A DNA stretch of 64,000 nt. Origin: AP-15 sp963733945. Its GTDB lineage: Bacteria > Pseudomonadota > Alphaproteobacteria > ATCC43930 > CGMCC-115725. Below are positions 17,142-25,864 of this stretch, in pieces (within the stretch, counting starts at the first letter, position 1; every line of letters begins with the position of its first letter). Under the pieces are notes generated by a model that saw only the letters and a program-made list of their open reading frames with translations, was not told the origin of the DNA and did no database searches. Location of the stretch: assembly GCA_963733945.1 (NCBI GenBank), contig CAVTFD010000011.1, positions 1-64,000 of the forward strand. The letters are read 5' to 3'. Made by a program: the position numbers and the translations under genes.

Positions 17142-18743
17142 GTGGAGCAATCGCCACTTCTTGTCAAACCGTCGCGACGGGCGGTGCTGTCCGCGGCGAC
17201 CGCCGGCATGCTCACCCCGCTCCCCGCCCTGGCCGCGCCCCCGCCCCTGGCTGCGCCTTCTCCGGTTATGCCGAGACAGCAGGTCGAAGCTGCGCTCCCG
17301 CAGTTGCAAAAGCTGGCGGAGGACGCTTTGCAGCGCAGCGGCATTCCCGGGATGGCGATCGCCGTCGTGTACTTGGATGAGGTCATCTATTTGAAGGGCT
17401 TTGGCGTGCGCGAGGAGGGCACGCCCGCAGCGGTCGGTCCCGACACGGTCTTTCAGCTTGCGTCCGTCTCCAAGCCGATTGCCGCGACGGTCGTGGCCGC
17501 GCTGGTTGGGGACGGTGTGGTCGCCTGGGACGACCCGATCACCCGTCATGATCCCGGGTTCGAGATGTATGATCCGTGGGTGACGCGCCAGGTCACCCTG
17601 CGCGACATGCTAGCCCATAGGAGCGGGTTGCCCGACCACGCTGGCGACTTGCTGGAAGACCTCGGCTACGACCGCGCCGAAATCCTGCACCGTCTACGTT
17701 ATCAGAAGCCGGACAGCAGTTTCCGCTCGCACTACGCCTACACCAATTTCGGCTTTACGGAGGCCGCGGTGGCGGCGGCGATGGCGAGCGGGAAGTCGTG
17801 GGAAGATTTATCGGCCGAGCGGCTTTATCGGCCATTGGGCATGACGCATGCCAGCTCACGCTTTGCTGATTTCGCCGGTTCGGCAAGCGGGGCGCACGGC
17901 CATGTGCGGGCGGACGGCAGGTGGATTGCCAAATACACGCGCGACCCCGATGCACAATCCCCGGCCGGCGGGGCCAGTGCTTCGGCGCGCGATATGGCAA
18001 TGTGGCTGCGCCTGCAATTGAACGGTGGTAAGTTCGGCGGCAGGCAGATCGTCGCGGCCGAGGCGCTAGCCGAAACCCATCGTCCGCAGATTGTTCGAAT
18101 CCCGCCGAAAAATCCGGCAGTCGACCACGCCGGGTTCTACGGGCTCGGCTGGAATATCGACTACGACCCCGAGGGCCGCGTCCATTGGGGCCATTCCGGG
18201 GCATTCGACCTGGGCGCGGCGACCTGTGTCGATCTGCTGCCTGCCCAAGGGCTGGGCATCGTTGCGCTGACCAATGCGCAGCCGATTGGGGTGCCGGAGG
18301 CGGTGAATCGCAGCTTTCTCGATCTGGTCCTGACCGGAAAGGTCGAAAAGGATTGGCTCGCACTTTACGGGCAGCTGATGGCGACGGCGCTCGCCCCCAA
18401 TTACGGAACCGCCATCGACTACACGAAGGCGCCGGCGCAACCGTCCCCGGCATTGCTAGCCGCTGCCTATATCGGCCGCTACCGCAACGATCTGTTCGGT
18501 CCAATAGAGATTATCGTGGGTGATCAAGGGCTTTGGATAAAGCTCGGGCCGCAGCAGCAGCCTTACCCGATGCAGCATTTCGACCGTGACGTGTTTACCT
18601 ATCAGCCCATCGGCGAAAACGCCGCCGGCCGGAGTGCCGTCACCTTCACGATCGCGCCAGACCAAAGAGCGACAGCGGTGACGGTCGAGAATCTAGATGT
18701 AAACGGTCAGGGCACCTTCACCCGGGAGGCTGCTGCCAAGTAA
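17142..18743 (+). CDS. Exported serine hydrolase of the beta-lactamase (class C/PBP4) family
   Basis: A 533-residue serine hydrolase with the beta-lactamase fold. The N-terminus has a twin-arginine-type signal (SRRAVLSAATAGMLTPLPALA), suggesting export by Tat. The catalytic SxxK is S108-V-S-K111 in LASVSKPIAA, the YxN motif is Y200-T-N202 in YAYTNFGF, and WGHSGAF supplies the third motif. A C-terminal beta domain of about 120 residues follows, as in D-aminopeptidase-like and esterase-like members. Substrate (peptide, ester or beta-lactam) cannot be inferred. GTG 17142 is preceded by CGGGGAG. It is monocistronic and convergent with the SDR gene. Confidence 0.82.
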   Translation: MEQSPLLVKPSRRAVLSAATAGMLTPLPALAAPPPLAAPSPVMPRQQVEAALPQLQKLAEDALQRSGIPGMAIAVVYLDEVIYLKGFGVREEGTPAAVGPDTVFQLASVSKPIAATVVAALVGDGVVAWDDPITRHDPGFEMYDPWVTRQVTLRDMLAHRSGLPDHAGDLLEDLGYDRAEILHRLRYQKPDSSFRSHYAYTNFGFTEAAVAAAMASGKSWEDLSAERLYRPLGMTHASSRFADFAGSASGAHGHVRADGRWIAKYTRDPDAQSPAGGASASARDMAMWLRLQLNGGKFGGRQIVAAEALAETHRPQIVRIPPKNPAVDHAGFYGLGWNIDYDPEGRVHWGHSGAFDLGAATCVDLLPAQGLGIVALTNAQPIGVPEAVNRSFLDLVLTGKVEKDWLALYGQLMATALAPNYGTAIDYTKAPAQPSPALLAAAYIGRYRNDLFGPIEIIVGDQGLWIKLGPQQQPYPMQHFDRDVFTYQPIGENAAGRSAVTFTIAPDQRATAVTVENLDVNGQGTFTREAAAK

Positions 18744-18751
18744 ACCGCGGA

Positions 18752-19519
18752 TCAGCTAGGTGCGATCGTCGTGCCGCCGTCAACGACGATGGTCTGGCCG
18801 GTGATGTAATTGCCGGCGCGCGCGGCGAGCATCAGCGCAACCCCGGCGATGTCCTCTGGCTCGGCCAGACGCTTCAGCAATGTCCCTGCCTCGCGGGCGG
18901 CACGGCGCTGCGGGTCTTCGTAAAGGACGCGGGCGAACTGGGTCGTCACGACGCTCGGCGCGATGCAGTTGACGCGCACATTGTCGGGGCCCCATTCAGC
19001 GGCAAGATTGCGGCACAATGCGTAGTCGGCAGCTTTAGTAACGCCGTACATGCCGAGCATCGTGCTGGCCCGCAACGCCGCCGTCGAGATGATATAGATG
19101 ATCGAGCCGTCGCGCCGCTCGCGCATATCGGGCGCTACCATCCTCGACAGCCACAAATTGCTCAGCACGTTGTTGATCATCATCCGCTCGAAGACCTCGT
19201 CGGTCAGCTTTTCGAGCGAGCCGTAATGCGGGTTGACCGCGGCGTTGCAGACCAGGACGTCGATGCGGCCCCACGCCTCGCGGGTCTTCGCGACGAGGTT
19301 TTCGAGCTGGGCCTTGTCAGAGATCCGCGCCGTCACCGCGATTGCCTCGCCCCCCTTCGCCCGGATCGTTGCGGCAACCTCCTCGCAGGGTGCAGCGTTG
19401 CGCGCCGAGATCACCACCCGTCCGCCGGCTTCGGCAAATACTTCGGCGATCGCGCGGCCGATCCCGCGGCTGGAGCCGGTCACGATCGCGACTTTTCCTG
19501 ACAGGTCGAACAGGTTCAT
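18752..19519 (-). CDS. SDR family oxidoreductase
   Basis: A 255-residue classical short-chain dehydrogenase/reductase. The cofactor loop is VTGSSRGIGRAIA near residue 14, followed by VCNAAVNPHY near 90, the catalytic serine in YIISTAALRAS near 143 and Y-x-x-x-K in MYGVTKAADYAL near 157. The C-terminus ITGQTIVVDGG is typical. Basic residues after the second strand (SARNAAP) suggest NADP preference, as an inference. Substrate is unknown. It lies 8 bases from the convergent hydrolase stop and 22 bases downstream of the CoxIV gene on the same strand. Confidence 0.87.
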   Translation of the reverse strand: MNLFDLSGKVAIVTGSSRGIGRAIAEVFAEAGGRVVISARNAAPCEEVAATIRAKGGEAIAVTARISDKAQLENLVAKTREAWGRIDVLVCNAAVNPHYGSLEKLTDEVFERMMINNVLSNLWLSRMVAPDMRERRDGSIIYIISTAALRASTMLGMYGVTKAADYALCRNLAAEWGPDNVRVNCIAPSVVTTQFARVLYEDPQRRAAREAGTLLKRLAEPEDIAGVALMLAARAGNYITGQTIVVDGGTTIAPS

Positions 19520-19541
19520 GACGTTCCCCCAACGATGGGTT

Positions 19542-19673
19542 TTAGGTCAGGAAATACCCCATGCCGGCAAGCAGGATCACCAGGAAGACCAGTACGTATT
19601 TGATCAGCCGGGTGAAGCCGAGCCACGTCTGATAATGCGCGATGTACTGGGGATCCATCGTCGACGCCGCCAT
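19542..19673 (-). CDS. aa3-type cytochrome c oxidase subunit IV
   Basis: A 43-residue single-span membrane protein matching the bacterial aa3 oxidase subunit IV family: a short polar N-terminus with HYQTWLGFTRLIKY and then one hydrophobic helix (VLVFLVILLAGMGYFL). This small accessory subunit sits beside subunit I in alphaproteobacterial aa3 oxidases and is normally encoded away from the main cox operon, as here. ATG 19673 was chosen over a longer upstream frame because it gives the family length and has GAGG in front. It lies 40 bases behind purN. Confidence 0.78.
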   Translation of the reverse strand: MAASTMDPQYIAHYQTWLGFTRLIKYVLVFLVILLAGMGYFLT

Positions 19674-19713
19674 AGCATCCTCGTCTGTTGCAGAAGCTCC
19701 GCTCTGGTATAGC

Positions 19714-20376
19714 CTAACCGGGTTTCGAGACAAGAGGATCGGGCAGCTCACGCGGGTTCAGCGCCGCCAGCTCCTCGACTTGCCAGCCGTCGATCTCCAC
19801 CTTGCCGGCGACGATCCGGGTGCGACCTTCGGCGATCAGCCTCACCGCGAGCGGATAGAGTCGATGCTCGGCTGCAAGGATGCGCGCCGCCAGGCTCACC
19901 TCGTCGTCATCCGGACGCACCGGAACGACGGCCTGAGCGATTATCGGCCCGGTATCGATTTCGGGACGCACGAAATGCACCGTGCAGCCGGTAAAGCGCA
20001 CGCCTGCCGCCAGCGCCTGGCGCTGCGGGTGAAGCCCGGGGAATGCCGGCAGCAGCGAGGGATGGATATTGACCATTCGATCGCGCCAAGCCTCGACAAA
20101 ACCGGTGTCGAGGATGCGCATGAAACCGGCGAGGCAAACCAGCTCGACCCGGTGCTCGCGCAGCCGCGCGTCGACCTCCGCCGCGAAACTGGCGCGATCA
20201 TGGTGCGCAATCACCGCGCTAGGGATGCCGGCTGCTACGGCTCTTACCAGACCTGCGGCATCCGCTTGGTTGCTGACGACGATGACGATCTCGGCGGGAT
20301 AGTTGGGGTTGGCGCGGGCGTCGATCAGCCTCTGTAGGTTAGATCCGCGGCCCGAGATCAACACGCCCAGCCGCAT
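19714..20376 (-). CDS. purN: Phosphoribosylglycinamide formyltransferase
   Basis: PurN transfers a formyl group from 10-formyl-THF to GAR in purine synthesis. The 220-residue product shows VLISGRGSNLQRLIDA at the N-terminus, LAGFMRILD near 87, the signature HPSLLPAFPGLHP near 107 and the catalytic Asp in EIDTGPIIAQA near 142. ATG 20376 follows GAGGTGCCG; the long upstream extension in this frame is noise. purM, its usual partner, is not in the adjoining region. It is divergent from the DUF2066 gene across a 138-base gap that should hold both promoters. Confidence 0.92.
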   Translation of the reverse strand: MRLGVLISGRGSNLQRLIDARANPNYPAEIVIVVSNQADAAGLVRAVAAGIPSAVIAHHDRASFAAEVDARLREHRVELVCLAGFMRILDTGFVEAWRDRMVNIHPSLLPAFPGLHPQRQALAAGVRFTGCTVHFVRPEIDTGPIIAQAVVPVRPDDDEVSLAARILAAEHRLYPLAVRLIAEGRTRIVAGKVEIDGWQVEELAALNPRELPDPLVSKPG

Positions 20377-20514
20377 CGGCACCTCGGCAGCAACCGCAAT
20401 CCCGGGCACCCACCCAACGTGTCCGCCCGGCTGTCGATGGCGTTGCCGCGAAAATTGCGCTATGACCCGGACAATCGGGCAAATGCCAAAATAGGGGATC
20501 GGAGGCGCTTTGCA

Positions 20515-21708
20515 ATGACCCCGCGGCTGGTATCCGCGATCGCCGGAGACCGGACCGGCCGCCGCGCCGCCGGCGCCGGTTTGCTGCTGCTGGCGGTGCT
20601 TATCGGACTCGGGCCCGCCCGGGCCGACGACCCGGACGACCCCTATTCGGCAACGGTCAAGGTCGACGCCACCGCTGACAGCGCCGCCGCAGCCCGGACC
20701 CTCGCTCGCCACGACGGACAGCAGCGCGCGCTGATGGAGGTGTTCGAACACCTTACCGGCTCGACCGACGAGAGCAAGCTGCCAAAGCTCGATGATAAGG
20801 CAATTACCGACATGGTCGGCAGTTTCGAGGTGGCGAACGAAAAGATGTCGTCGGTCCGTTATCTTGCCGACTACACTTTTCATTTTCGGAAGGCGAAGGT
20901 TCGCCAACTGCTGCGCAATGCCGGCATCGCCATTTCGCCGAGCCCCGGAAAACCGACGATCGTCGTGCCGGTGTTCCAGGACGGAGACAAAGCTGTGCTG
21001 TGGGATGACCCCAACCCGTGGCGCCAGGCCTGGTCGCAACTGCCGGCCGCATCGGGCCCTACCCGGCTCAGCGTGCCGCTCGGCGGCATAGCCGATGTGA
21101 GCGCGATTGATGCCGACCAAGCCCGCTCGGGCGATCCGCAGGCGCTTGCGGCCGTTGCTCAGGGCAATGATGCGGACGAGGCGCTGGTCGCCGCGGCGAC
21201 AGCCCAACGGCAAGGCGACAAGCTCTCCGGCCTCGACGTCAGCCTAAAGCGGTATCGCTTGGGACAGCTTACCAATAGCCAAACGACGTCCATCACCACC
21301 AATCCCGGCGAGAGCGAGGCCGACTTCATGAACCGGGCCGCGGCCGCGGTCGTCGCGGACATCGAGCACGGTATCCCGCCGAGCAGCAACAAGGAGGCGA
21401 GCCTCGACGCGGTCGTCCCAATCGCCAGCCTCGGCGATTGGGTGGCGATGCAGCAGCGCCTTGCCGCTGTACCAGAGATTCACAAAGTCGACCTCTTGTC
21501 GCTTAGCCGACAACAGGCGAAAATCGAAATCAGATACGTCGGCAGTCCCGATCAGTTGAAATCCAGCCTCGCCGGGGCCGACCTTGATCTCGGGGGCAGC
21601 GACCCCGAGTGGCGGCTTTCGCCCTCGGCAGCTAATTCCGTCGGACCGGCAATGTCGGGGAGGCATTCGAACCGCAACGATGAGCCGGCTCGGGGTCAAC
21701 CTCCCTAA
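20515..21708 (+). CDS. DUF2066 domain-containing exported protein
   Basis: A 397-residue protein with a signal-peptide-like N-terminus (GLLLLAVLIGLGPARA) and the DUF2066 arrangement: YSATVKVDATADSAAAARTL, then GQQRALMEVFEHLTG, then SVRYLADYTFHFRKAKVRQL. Members are predicted periplasmic proteins of unknown role, usually next to CDP-alcohol phosphatidyltransferase and hdaA in alphaproteobacteria, as here. ATG 20515 follows GGAGG. The 3' end overlaps the phosphatidyltransferase start by 29 bases, implying cotranscription. Confidence 0.82.
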   Translation: MTPRLVSAIAGDRTGRRAAGAGLLLLAVLIGLGPARADDPDDPYSATVKVDATADSAAAARTLARHDGQQRALMEVFEHLTGSTDESKLPKLDDKAITDMVGSFEVANEKMSSVRYLADYTFHFRKAKVRQLLRNAGIAISPSPGKPTIVVPVFQDGDKAVLWDDPNPWRQAWSQLPAASGPTRLSVPLGGIADVSAIDADQARSGDPQALAAVAQGNDADEALVAAATAQRQGDKLSGLDVSLKRYRLGQLTNSQTTSITTNPGESEADFMNRAAAAVVADIEHGIPPSSNKEASLDAVVPIASLGDWVAMQQRLAAVPEIHKVDLLSLSRQQAKIEIRYVGSPDQLKSSLAGADLDLGGSDPEWRLSPSAANSVGPAMSGRHSNRNDEPARGQPP

Positions 21709-22240
21709 TCTGATCTCGCTGGGGCGCCTGCTGTTGGTGCCGCTTGCGATCTGGCTGATTCTGGGCGGTCGCTACGGCGTCGCGTTTTGGGTCTTTGTCG
21801 CGGCCGGCGTGTCCGACGCACTCGACGGGTTCATCGCCAAGCGCTTCGATCGGCGCACGCGACTCGGCGCTCTGTTGGACCCGGTCGCCGATAAGGCGCT
21901 GCTCGTCAGCGTCTATGTCACCTTGGGTCTAGCCCACCAGCTATGGACATCGCTGGTGATACTCGTCGTCTTTCGTGATGTAATGATTGTCGGAGGTTTT
22001 CTGCTGATCCAAGCGATCGCCGCGCCAAAACACTATGATCCGTTGTACATCAGCAAGATCAACACCGGTCTGCAGATCGCGCTGGTTGCGTTCGTACTGG
22101 CGCGGCTCGGTCTCGGCACCGGCAGCAGCTTGGTCGACATCCTGCTGAGCCTCGCCGTGGCCGCAACGACCGTGCTGTCGGGACTGTCCTATTTCGTGCG
22201 CTGGGCGCGCATTCTCGCGCGCTCGGAGCAGGTTTTGTGA
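21680..22240 (+). CDS. CDP-alcohol phosphatidyltransferase family protein
   Basis: A 186-residue integral membrane enzyme of phospholipid synthesis. The CDP-alcohol signature is present as SDALDGFIAKRFDRRTRLGA with the closing LLDPVADKAL (D..D), near residues 44-75. Several hydrophobic helices surround it. The family includes PgsA and cardiolipin or phosphatidylcholine synthases; the exact alcohol cannot be read. ATG 21680 gives NLPNLISLGRLLLVPLAIW as the first helix; GTG 21695 is an alternative. It overlaps DUF2066 upstream and a 61-codon frame downstream. Confidence 0.88.
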   Translation: MSRLGVNLPNLISLGRLLLVPLAIWLILGGRYGVAFWVFVAAGVSDALDGFIAKRFDRRTRLGALLDPVADKALLVSVYVTLGLAHQLWTSLVILVVFRDVMIVGGFLLIQAIAAPKHYDPLYISKINTGLQIALVAFVLARLGLGTGSSLVDILLSLAVAATTVLSGLSYFVRWARILARSEQVL

Positions 22241-22422
22241 ACCCGCACCTTTTCCAAGCGCTGTTGTGGTTCGGCATGGCCGCCGCCCGTATCGTCGGCC
22301 AGGCGCTGCTGCAAGAGGTCCCGATGCCGTTGGCGGCCGCGATCGGCTATTTGCCTCGGCCGGCGGTAGATCGGCTCGAACTCTACGGGATGCGCCGCAG
22401 GTGCGTGGATCTGGCGGCGTGA
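22237..22422 (+). CDS. Small hypothetical protein (61 aa), coupled to neighbours
   Basis: A 61-residue frame starts at GTG 22237 overlapping the phosphatidyltransferase TGA, and ends at TGA 22420-22422 overlapping the hdaA GTG start. Both junctions have the GTGA form, which is unlikely by chance. The N-terminal half is hydrophobic (ALLWFGMAAARIVGQALL) and could be one membrane helix; the C-terminal half is basic. No family is recognised. It may be a real small membrane protein or a translational bridge to hdaA. Confidence 0.5.
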   Translation: MNPHLFQALLWFGMAAARIVGQALLQEVPMPLAAAIGYLPRPAVDRLELYGMRRRCVDLAA

Positions 22423-23120
22423 TCCAACTGACTTTCCAACTAGCGGGTGGAGCGGCGTTCGGGCGGGCGGATTTTGTTGTCTCCGGCAGCAATGCGGCAG
22501 CGCTCGCCTGGCTCGACCGCTGGCCCGATTGGCCTGCTCCGGCGCTGCTGTTGCACGGCCCGCAGGGTTCCGGCAAGACCCACCTAGCCCATTTGTGGTG
22601 CGCGCGCGCACCGGCCGCTCTCGTCTCGGGAGATGCGCTGGACGAGGCCGGGCTGTGGCATCTGCTCGATCATGGCGATCATCGGATCGCGGTCGACGAT
22701 GCAGAACGCGCCGAGGAAGGCCTGTTGCTGCACTTGTTCAACGCCTGCCGGGAAGGCGGCGGCGGGTTGTTGCTGACGGCGCGTGTGGCGCCAGGGCGGT
22801 GGCCATTCAAACTTCCCGACCTCGGCTCGCGGCTGCGAGCCGCATTTGCGGTCGGGATCGGCCTTCCCGACGACGCGCTGCTCGGCGCCGTCCTCGCCAA
22901 ACATTTCGCGGATCGCCAGGTGCGCGTGGCGACGGAAGTAATCGCCTATCTCGTTGGACATATGGAGCGCTCGCTCGCCGCCGCGGCCGAGGTCGCAGCC
23001 GCCCTCGACCAGCTAGCGCTGAGAAGTGGCGGCGCGATAACCGTACCGCTTGCGCGCCGGTTGCTGGACGAACGGAGCGGTCAGCCCTTGCCGCCCGGCA
23101 GCGACGCGGCGGTGACATAG
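22419..23120 (+). CDS. hdaA: DnaA regulatory inactivator HdaA
   Basis: A 233-residue AAA+ protein related to DnaA domain III. HdaA promotes ATP hydrolysis on DnaA with the sliding clamp and so limits replication re-initiation. The Walker A is LLHGPQGSGKTHLAHLW near residue 42, the Walker B region is HRIAVDDAERAEEGLLLHLF near 88, and the sensor region GLLLTARVAPGRWPF lies near 116. The N-terminal IQLTFQL is the clamp-binding motif. GTG 22419 puts this motif at the N-terminus, as in relatives. Its last 40 bases overlap the convergent sixA gene. Confidence 0.87.
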   Translation: MIQLTFQLAGGAAFGRADFVVSGSNAAALAWLDRWPDWPAPALLLHGPQGSGKTHLAHLWCARAPAALVSGDALDEAGLWHLLDHGDHRIAVDDAERAEEGLLLHLFNACREGGGGLLLTARVAPGRWPFKLPDLGSRLRAAFAVGIGLPDDALLGAVLAKHFADRQVRVATEVIAYLVGHMERSLAAAAEVAAALDQLALRSGGAITVPLARRLLDERSGQPLPPGSDAAVT

Positions 23121-23602
23121 TCGACGAGCCGGTGGCGAGAGCCGCCCAGCGTCGCCCAGTGCGCCGCCACGCACAGGCTGACGCGCGCCGCGGTCGGAAA
23201 CTTCCCCGAGGTCAGGGCGCGCGCCTGCGGGCTGTCAGGCTCGGCAAGCGCCACCGCGAGTTCGTGAAGCCCCGGGTTATGGCCGATAACGAGTACGTTG
23301 ACGTCGCTCTCGGCAAGGCGTTGAAGCCGTTCGATCAGCTCGTCGCGATCAGCGAGGTAAAGCGCGTCCTCAATCACGCAGCGCGGCCGCGGCGTGAACC
23401 CGGCTAGAACCAGATCGAGAGTTTCGCGGGCGCGTGCCGCGCTGGAGCACAGAACCAGACCGATAGCCCCGGCGGTTGCCGGGAGATGCTGGCCGACCAG
23501 CCGCGCCGCCTCGCGGCCGCGCCGGTTCAGAGGCCGCTCGCGATCCTCGACATCGCCTTTCCAGCTCGATTTGGCGTGGCGCAACAGGTGCAATAAATGC
23601 AT
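23081..23602 (-). CDS. sixA: Histidine phosphatase family protein (SixA-type)
   Basis: A 173-residue phosphohistidine-phosphatase-type protein. The catalytic RHAK motif is in LLHLLRHAKSSWKGD at the N-terminus, the second His is in VLVIGHNPGLHELA near 108, and RERPLNRRGREAARLVG is typical of SixA. SixA relatives remove phosphate from His-phosphotransfer proteins; the target here is unknown. ATG 23602 is chosen because CTGGGAGGAAAC lies directly upstream. It is divergent from ppk and overlaps hdaA tail to tail. Confidence 0.85.
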   Translation of the reverse strand: MHLLHLLRHAKSSWKGDVEDRERPLNRRGREAARLVGQHLPATAGAIGLVLCSSAARARETLDLVLAGFTPRPRCVIEDALYLADRDELIERLQRLAESDVNVLVIGHNPGLHELAVALAEPDSPQARALTSGKFPTAARVSLCVAAHWATLGGSRHRLVDYVTAASLPGGKG

Positions 23603-23724
23603 CGTCGGTTTCCTCCCAGGCAGGCTCGCCCCTAGTCTTGCGGCGGCGACATGACAGGCCAGCCTCCGCGCGATAGGATCGCTGTTCAATCAGGCGTCGC
23701 GTACGAGCGCAAGAGGAGACCAGG

Positions 23725-25860
23725 GTGAACACCAGCGTCCAGGCGGTCGAGATCCAACCCTTCGACTCCCGTTCCGCGACCCGCTTCATCAATCGGGAAC
23801 TGTCCTGGCTCGCCTTCAATGAGCGCGTCCTGGCCGAGGCCGACAACCTGCGCCATCCGCTGCTGGAGCGCCTGCGCTTTCTGTCGATCTCGGCGAACAA
23901 TCTCGACGAGTTCTACATGGTACGCGTCGCCGGCCTCAAAGGTCAGTTTCTCGCCGGGATCAAGACGCCGAGCCAGGACGGACTGACCCCGGCCCAGCAG
24001 CTCGACGCGATTCGCCAGCGGACCGGCAAGCTAATGGGGGACCAGCAGATCACCTGGCTGGCGCTGCGCCGCCTGCTCGCCGAAGTGGGCGTGTCGGTGG
24101 TCGACCCGACCGATCTCGAACCCGGCGATCGCGCCTGGCTCGAAGACCGGTTCATGGCGGATGTGTTTCCGGTCCTGACCCCGTTGGCCATCGACCCGGC
24201 CCATCCCTTTCCTTTTGTCGCCAATCGCGGTTTCGGCTTGGCGCTGGAGCTCGAGCGGGTCAGCGACGGAGAGCGTTTGCAAGCGCTGACCCTGATCCCA
24301 TCCTCGGTCTCCCGATTCATCCGCCTGCCGGGGGACCGAATCCGCTTCCTGCCGATCGAACAAACGATCGCGCTGTTCCTCGACCATCTGTTCCCTGGCT
24401 TTGCCGTCGTAGCTCTGGGTGTCTTCCGCGTGCTCCGCGACAGCGAGGTCGAAGTGGAAGAGGAGGCGGAGGACCTCGTCAGCCATTACGAGACGGCGCT
24501 CAAACGCCGCCGGCGCGGTCACGCCATTCTGCTTGCCGTCGATTCGACGATGCCGATGGAGCTGCGCCGCTTTCTGATGGAAAAGCTTGACGCCGCCCCG
24601 GCCGACGTCTTTGCCACCGACGGTATACTTGGCCTCAACGACACCGCGCAGCTGATCGTCGACGAGCGCCCGGATCTGGTTTTCACCCCCTACAATGCCC
24701 GGTTCCCGGAGCGGATTCGCGATTTCGGCGGGGATTGCTTCGCGGCGATCCGGCAAAAGGACATCATCGTCCATCATCCCTATGAGAGCTTCGACGTCGT
24801 CGTTCAGTTTCTGCGGCAAGCTGCCCGCGACCCCGCCGTCGCAGCAATCAAACAGACGCTCTACCGCACCAGCGAAGACAGCCCGATCGTGCGGGAACTG
24901 GCCGAGGCCGCCGAGGCGGGAAAGTCGGTGACGGCGTTGATCGAGCTCAAGGCGCGCTTTGACGAGGAGGCGAATATCCGCTGGGCTCGTGATCTCGAAC
25001 GCGCCGGGGTGCAGGTGGTTTACGGGTTTTTGCAGTTGAAGACGCACGCCAAGGTCTCGCTCGTAATTCGCCGGGAAGCGGGCCAGCTCTGTTCCTATGT
25101 CCATTTCGGGACAGGAAACTATCATCCTTACACGGCCAAGGTTTACACTGATCTGTCGTTTTTTACTTGTGATCCGGCGCTGTGCCGGGACGCCGCCCGA
25201 CTGTTCAACTTCATGACCGGCTACGCAACCCCCGCCAGCCTGGAAAAGATATCGGTCGCGCCGATCAATTTGCGGGCCCGCCTGTTCGAGCTGATCGAGG
25301 CCGAAATCGCCAACGCGAAATCGGGTAAGCCAGCACAAATCTGGGCCAAGATGAACGCCCTTGTCGACCCGGCGATCATTGATCTTCTGTATCGGGCGTC
25401 GCAGGCAGGGGTCGGTATCGACCTCGTCGTACGCGGCATCTGCTGCCTGCGGCCGGGCGTGCCGGGTCTCTCGGACAATATCCGGGTCAAGAGCATCATC
25501 GGCCGCTTTCTCGAGCACGGCCGCGTCGTCTGTTTTGGTAACGGCAGCAAGCTGCCATCGGATCGTGCCAAGGTGTTCATCAGCTCGGCCGATTGGATGC
25601 CGCGCAATTTCGACGGCCGCGTCGAAGCGCTGGTGCCTATCGAAAATCCAACGGTGCATCGCCAAGTCTTGGATGAAATCATGGTGGCGAACCTGCGCGA
25701 TACGTTGCAGAGCTGGAGCTTGGCGCCGGACGGGACGTATCAGCGGGTGCAGTCCGACGAGGAGCCGTTCTCCGCACACACCTATTTCATGACCAATCCT
25801 AGCCTGTCAGGCCGCGGCAAGGCGCTGAAGCGCGCTCAGCCCAAGCTCGTCGTTCGCTGA
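23725..25860 (+). CDS. ppk1: Polyphosphate kinase 1
   Basis: Ppk1 reversibly builds polyphosphate from ATP. The 711-residue product has the N domain SATRFINRELSWLAFNERVL, the head domain, the first catalytic domain with AIKQTLYRTSEDSPIVREL and KTHAKVSLVIRRE (the phosphorylated histidine region), and the second with RVKSIIGRFLEHGRV and SADWMPRNFDGRVE. Length is standard. GTG 23725 follows AGGAGACCAGG. It is followed 4 bases later by ppx, a functional synthesis/degradation pair. Confidence 0.95.
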   Translation: MNTSVQAVEIQPFDSRSATRFINRELSWLAFNERVLAEADNLRHPLLERLRFLSISANNLDEFYMVRVAGLKGQFLAGIKTPSQDGLTPAQQLDAIRQRTGKLMGDQQITWLALRRLLAEVGVSVVDPTDLEPGDRAWLEDRFMADVFPVLTPLAIDPAHPFPFVANRGFGLALELERVSDGERLQALTLIPSSVSRFIRLPGDRIRFLPIEQTIALFLDHLFPGFAVVALGVFRVLRDSEVEVEEEAEDLVSHYETALKRRRRGHAILLAVDSTMPMELRRFLMEKLDAAPADVFATDGILGLNDTAQLIVDERPDLVFTPYNARFPERIRDFGGDCFAAIRQKDIIVHHPYESFDVVVQFLRQAARDPAVAAIKQTLYRTSEDSPIVRELAEAAEAGKSVTALIELKARFDEEANIRWARDLERAGVQVVYGFLQLKTHAKVSLVIRREAGQLCSYVHFGTGNYHPYTAKVYTDLSFFTCDPALCRDAARLFNFMTGYATPASLEKISVAPINLRARLFELIEAEIANAKSGKPAQIWAKMNALVDPAIIDLLYRASQAGVGIDLVVRGICCLRPGVPGLSDNIRVKSIIGRFLEHGRVVCFGNGSKLPSDRAKVFISSADWMPRNFDGRVEALVPIENPTVHRQVLDEIMVANLRDTLQSWSLAPDGTYQRVQSDEEPFSAHTYFMTNPSLSGRGKALKRAQPKLVVR

Positions 25861-25864
25861 TCCG

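Noticed and set aside
19714..21213. 499-codon minus-strand frame containing purN
   Set aside because: Only the part from ATG 20376 resembles PurN and has a ribosome site; the rest is the antisense of the DUF2066 gene.
24031..25779. 582-codon minus-strand frame opposite ppk1
   Set aside because: Long antisense frames are expected opposite GC-rich genes; the ppk1 motifs on the plus strand explain this DNA.
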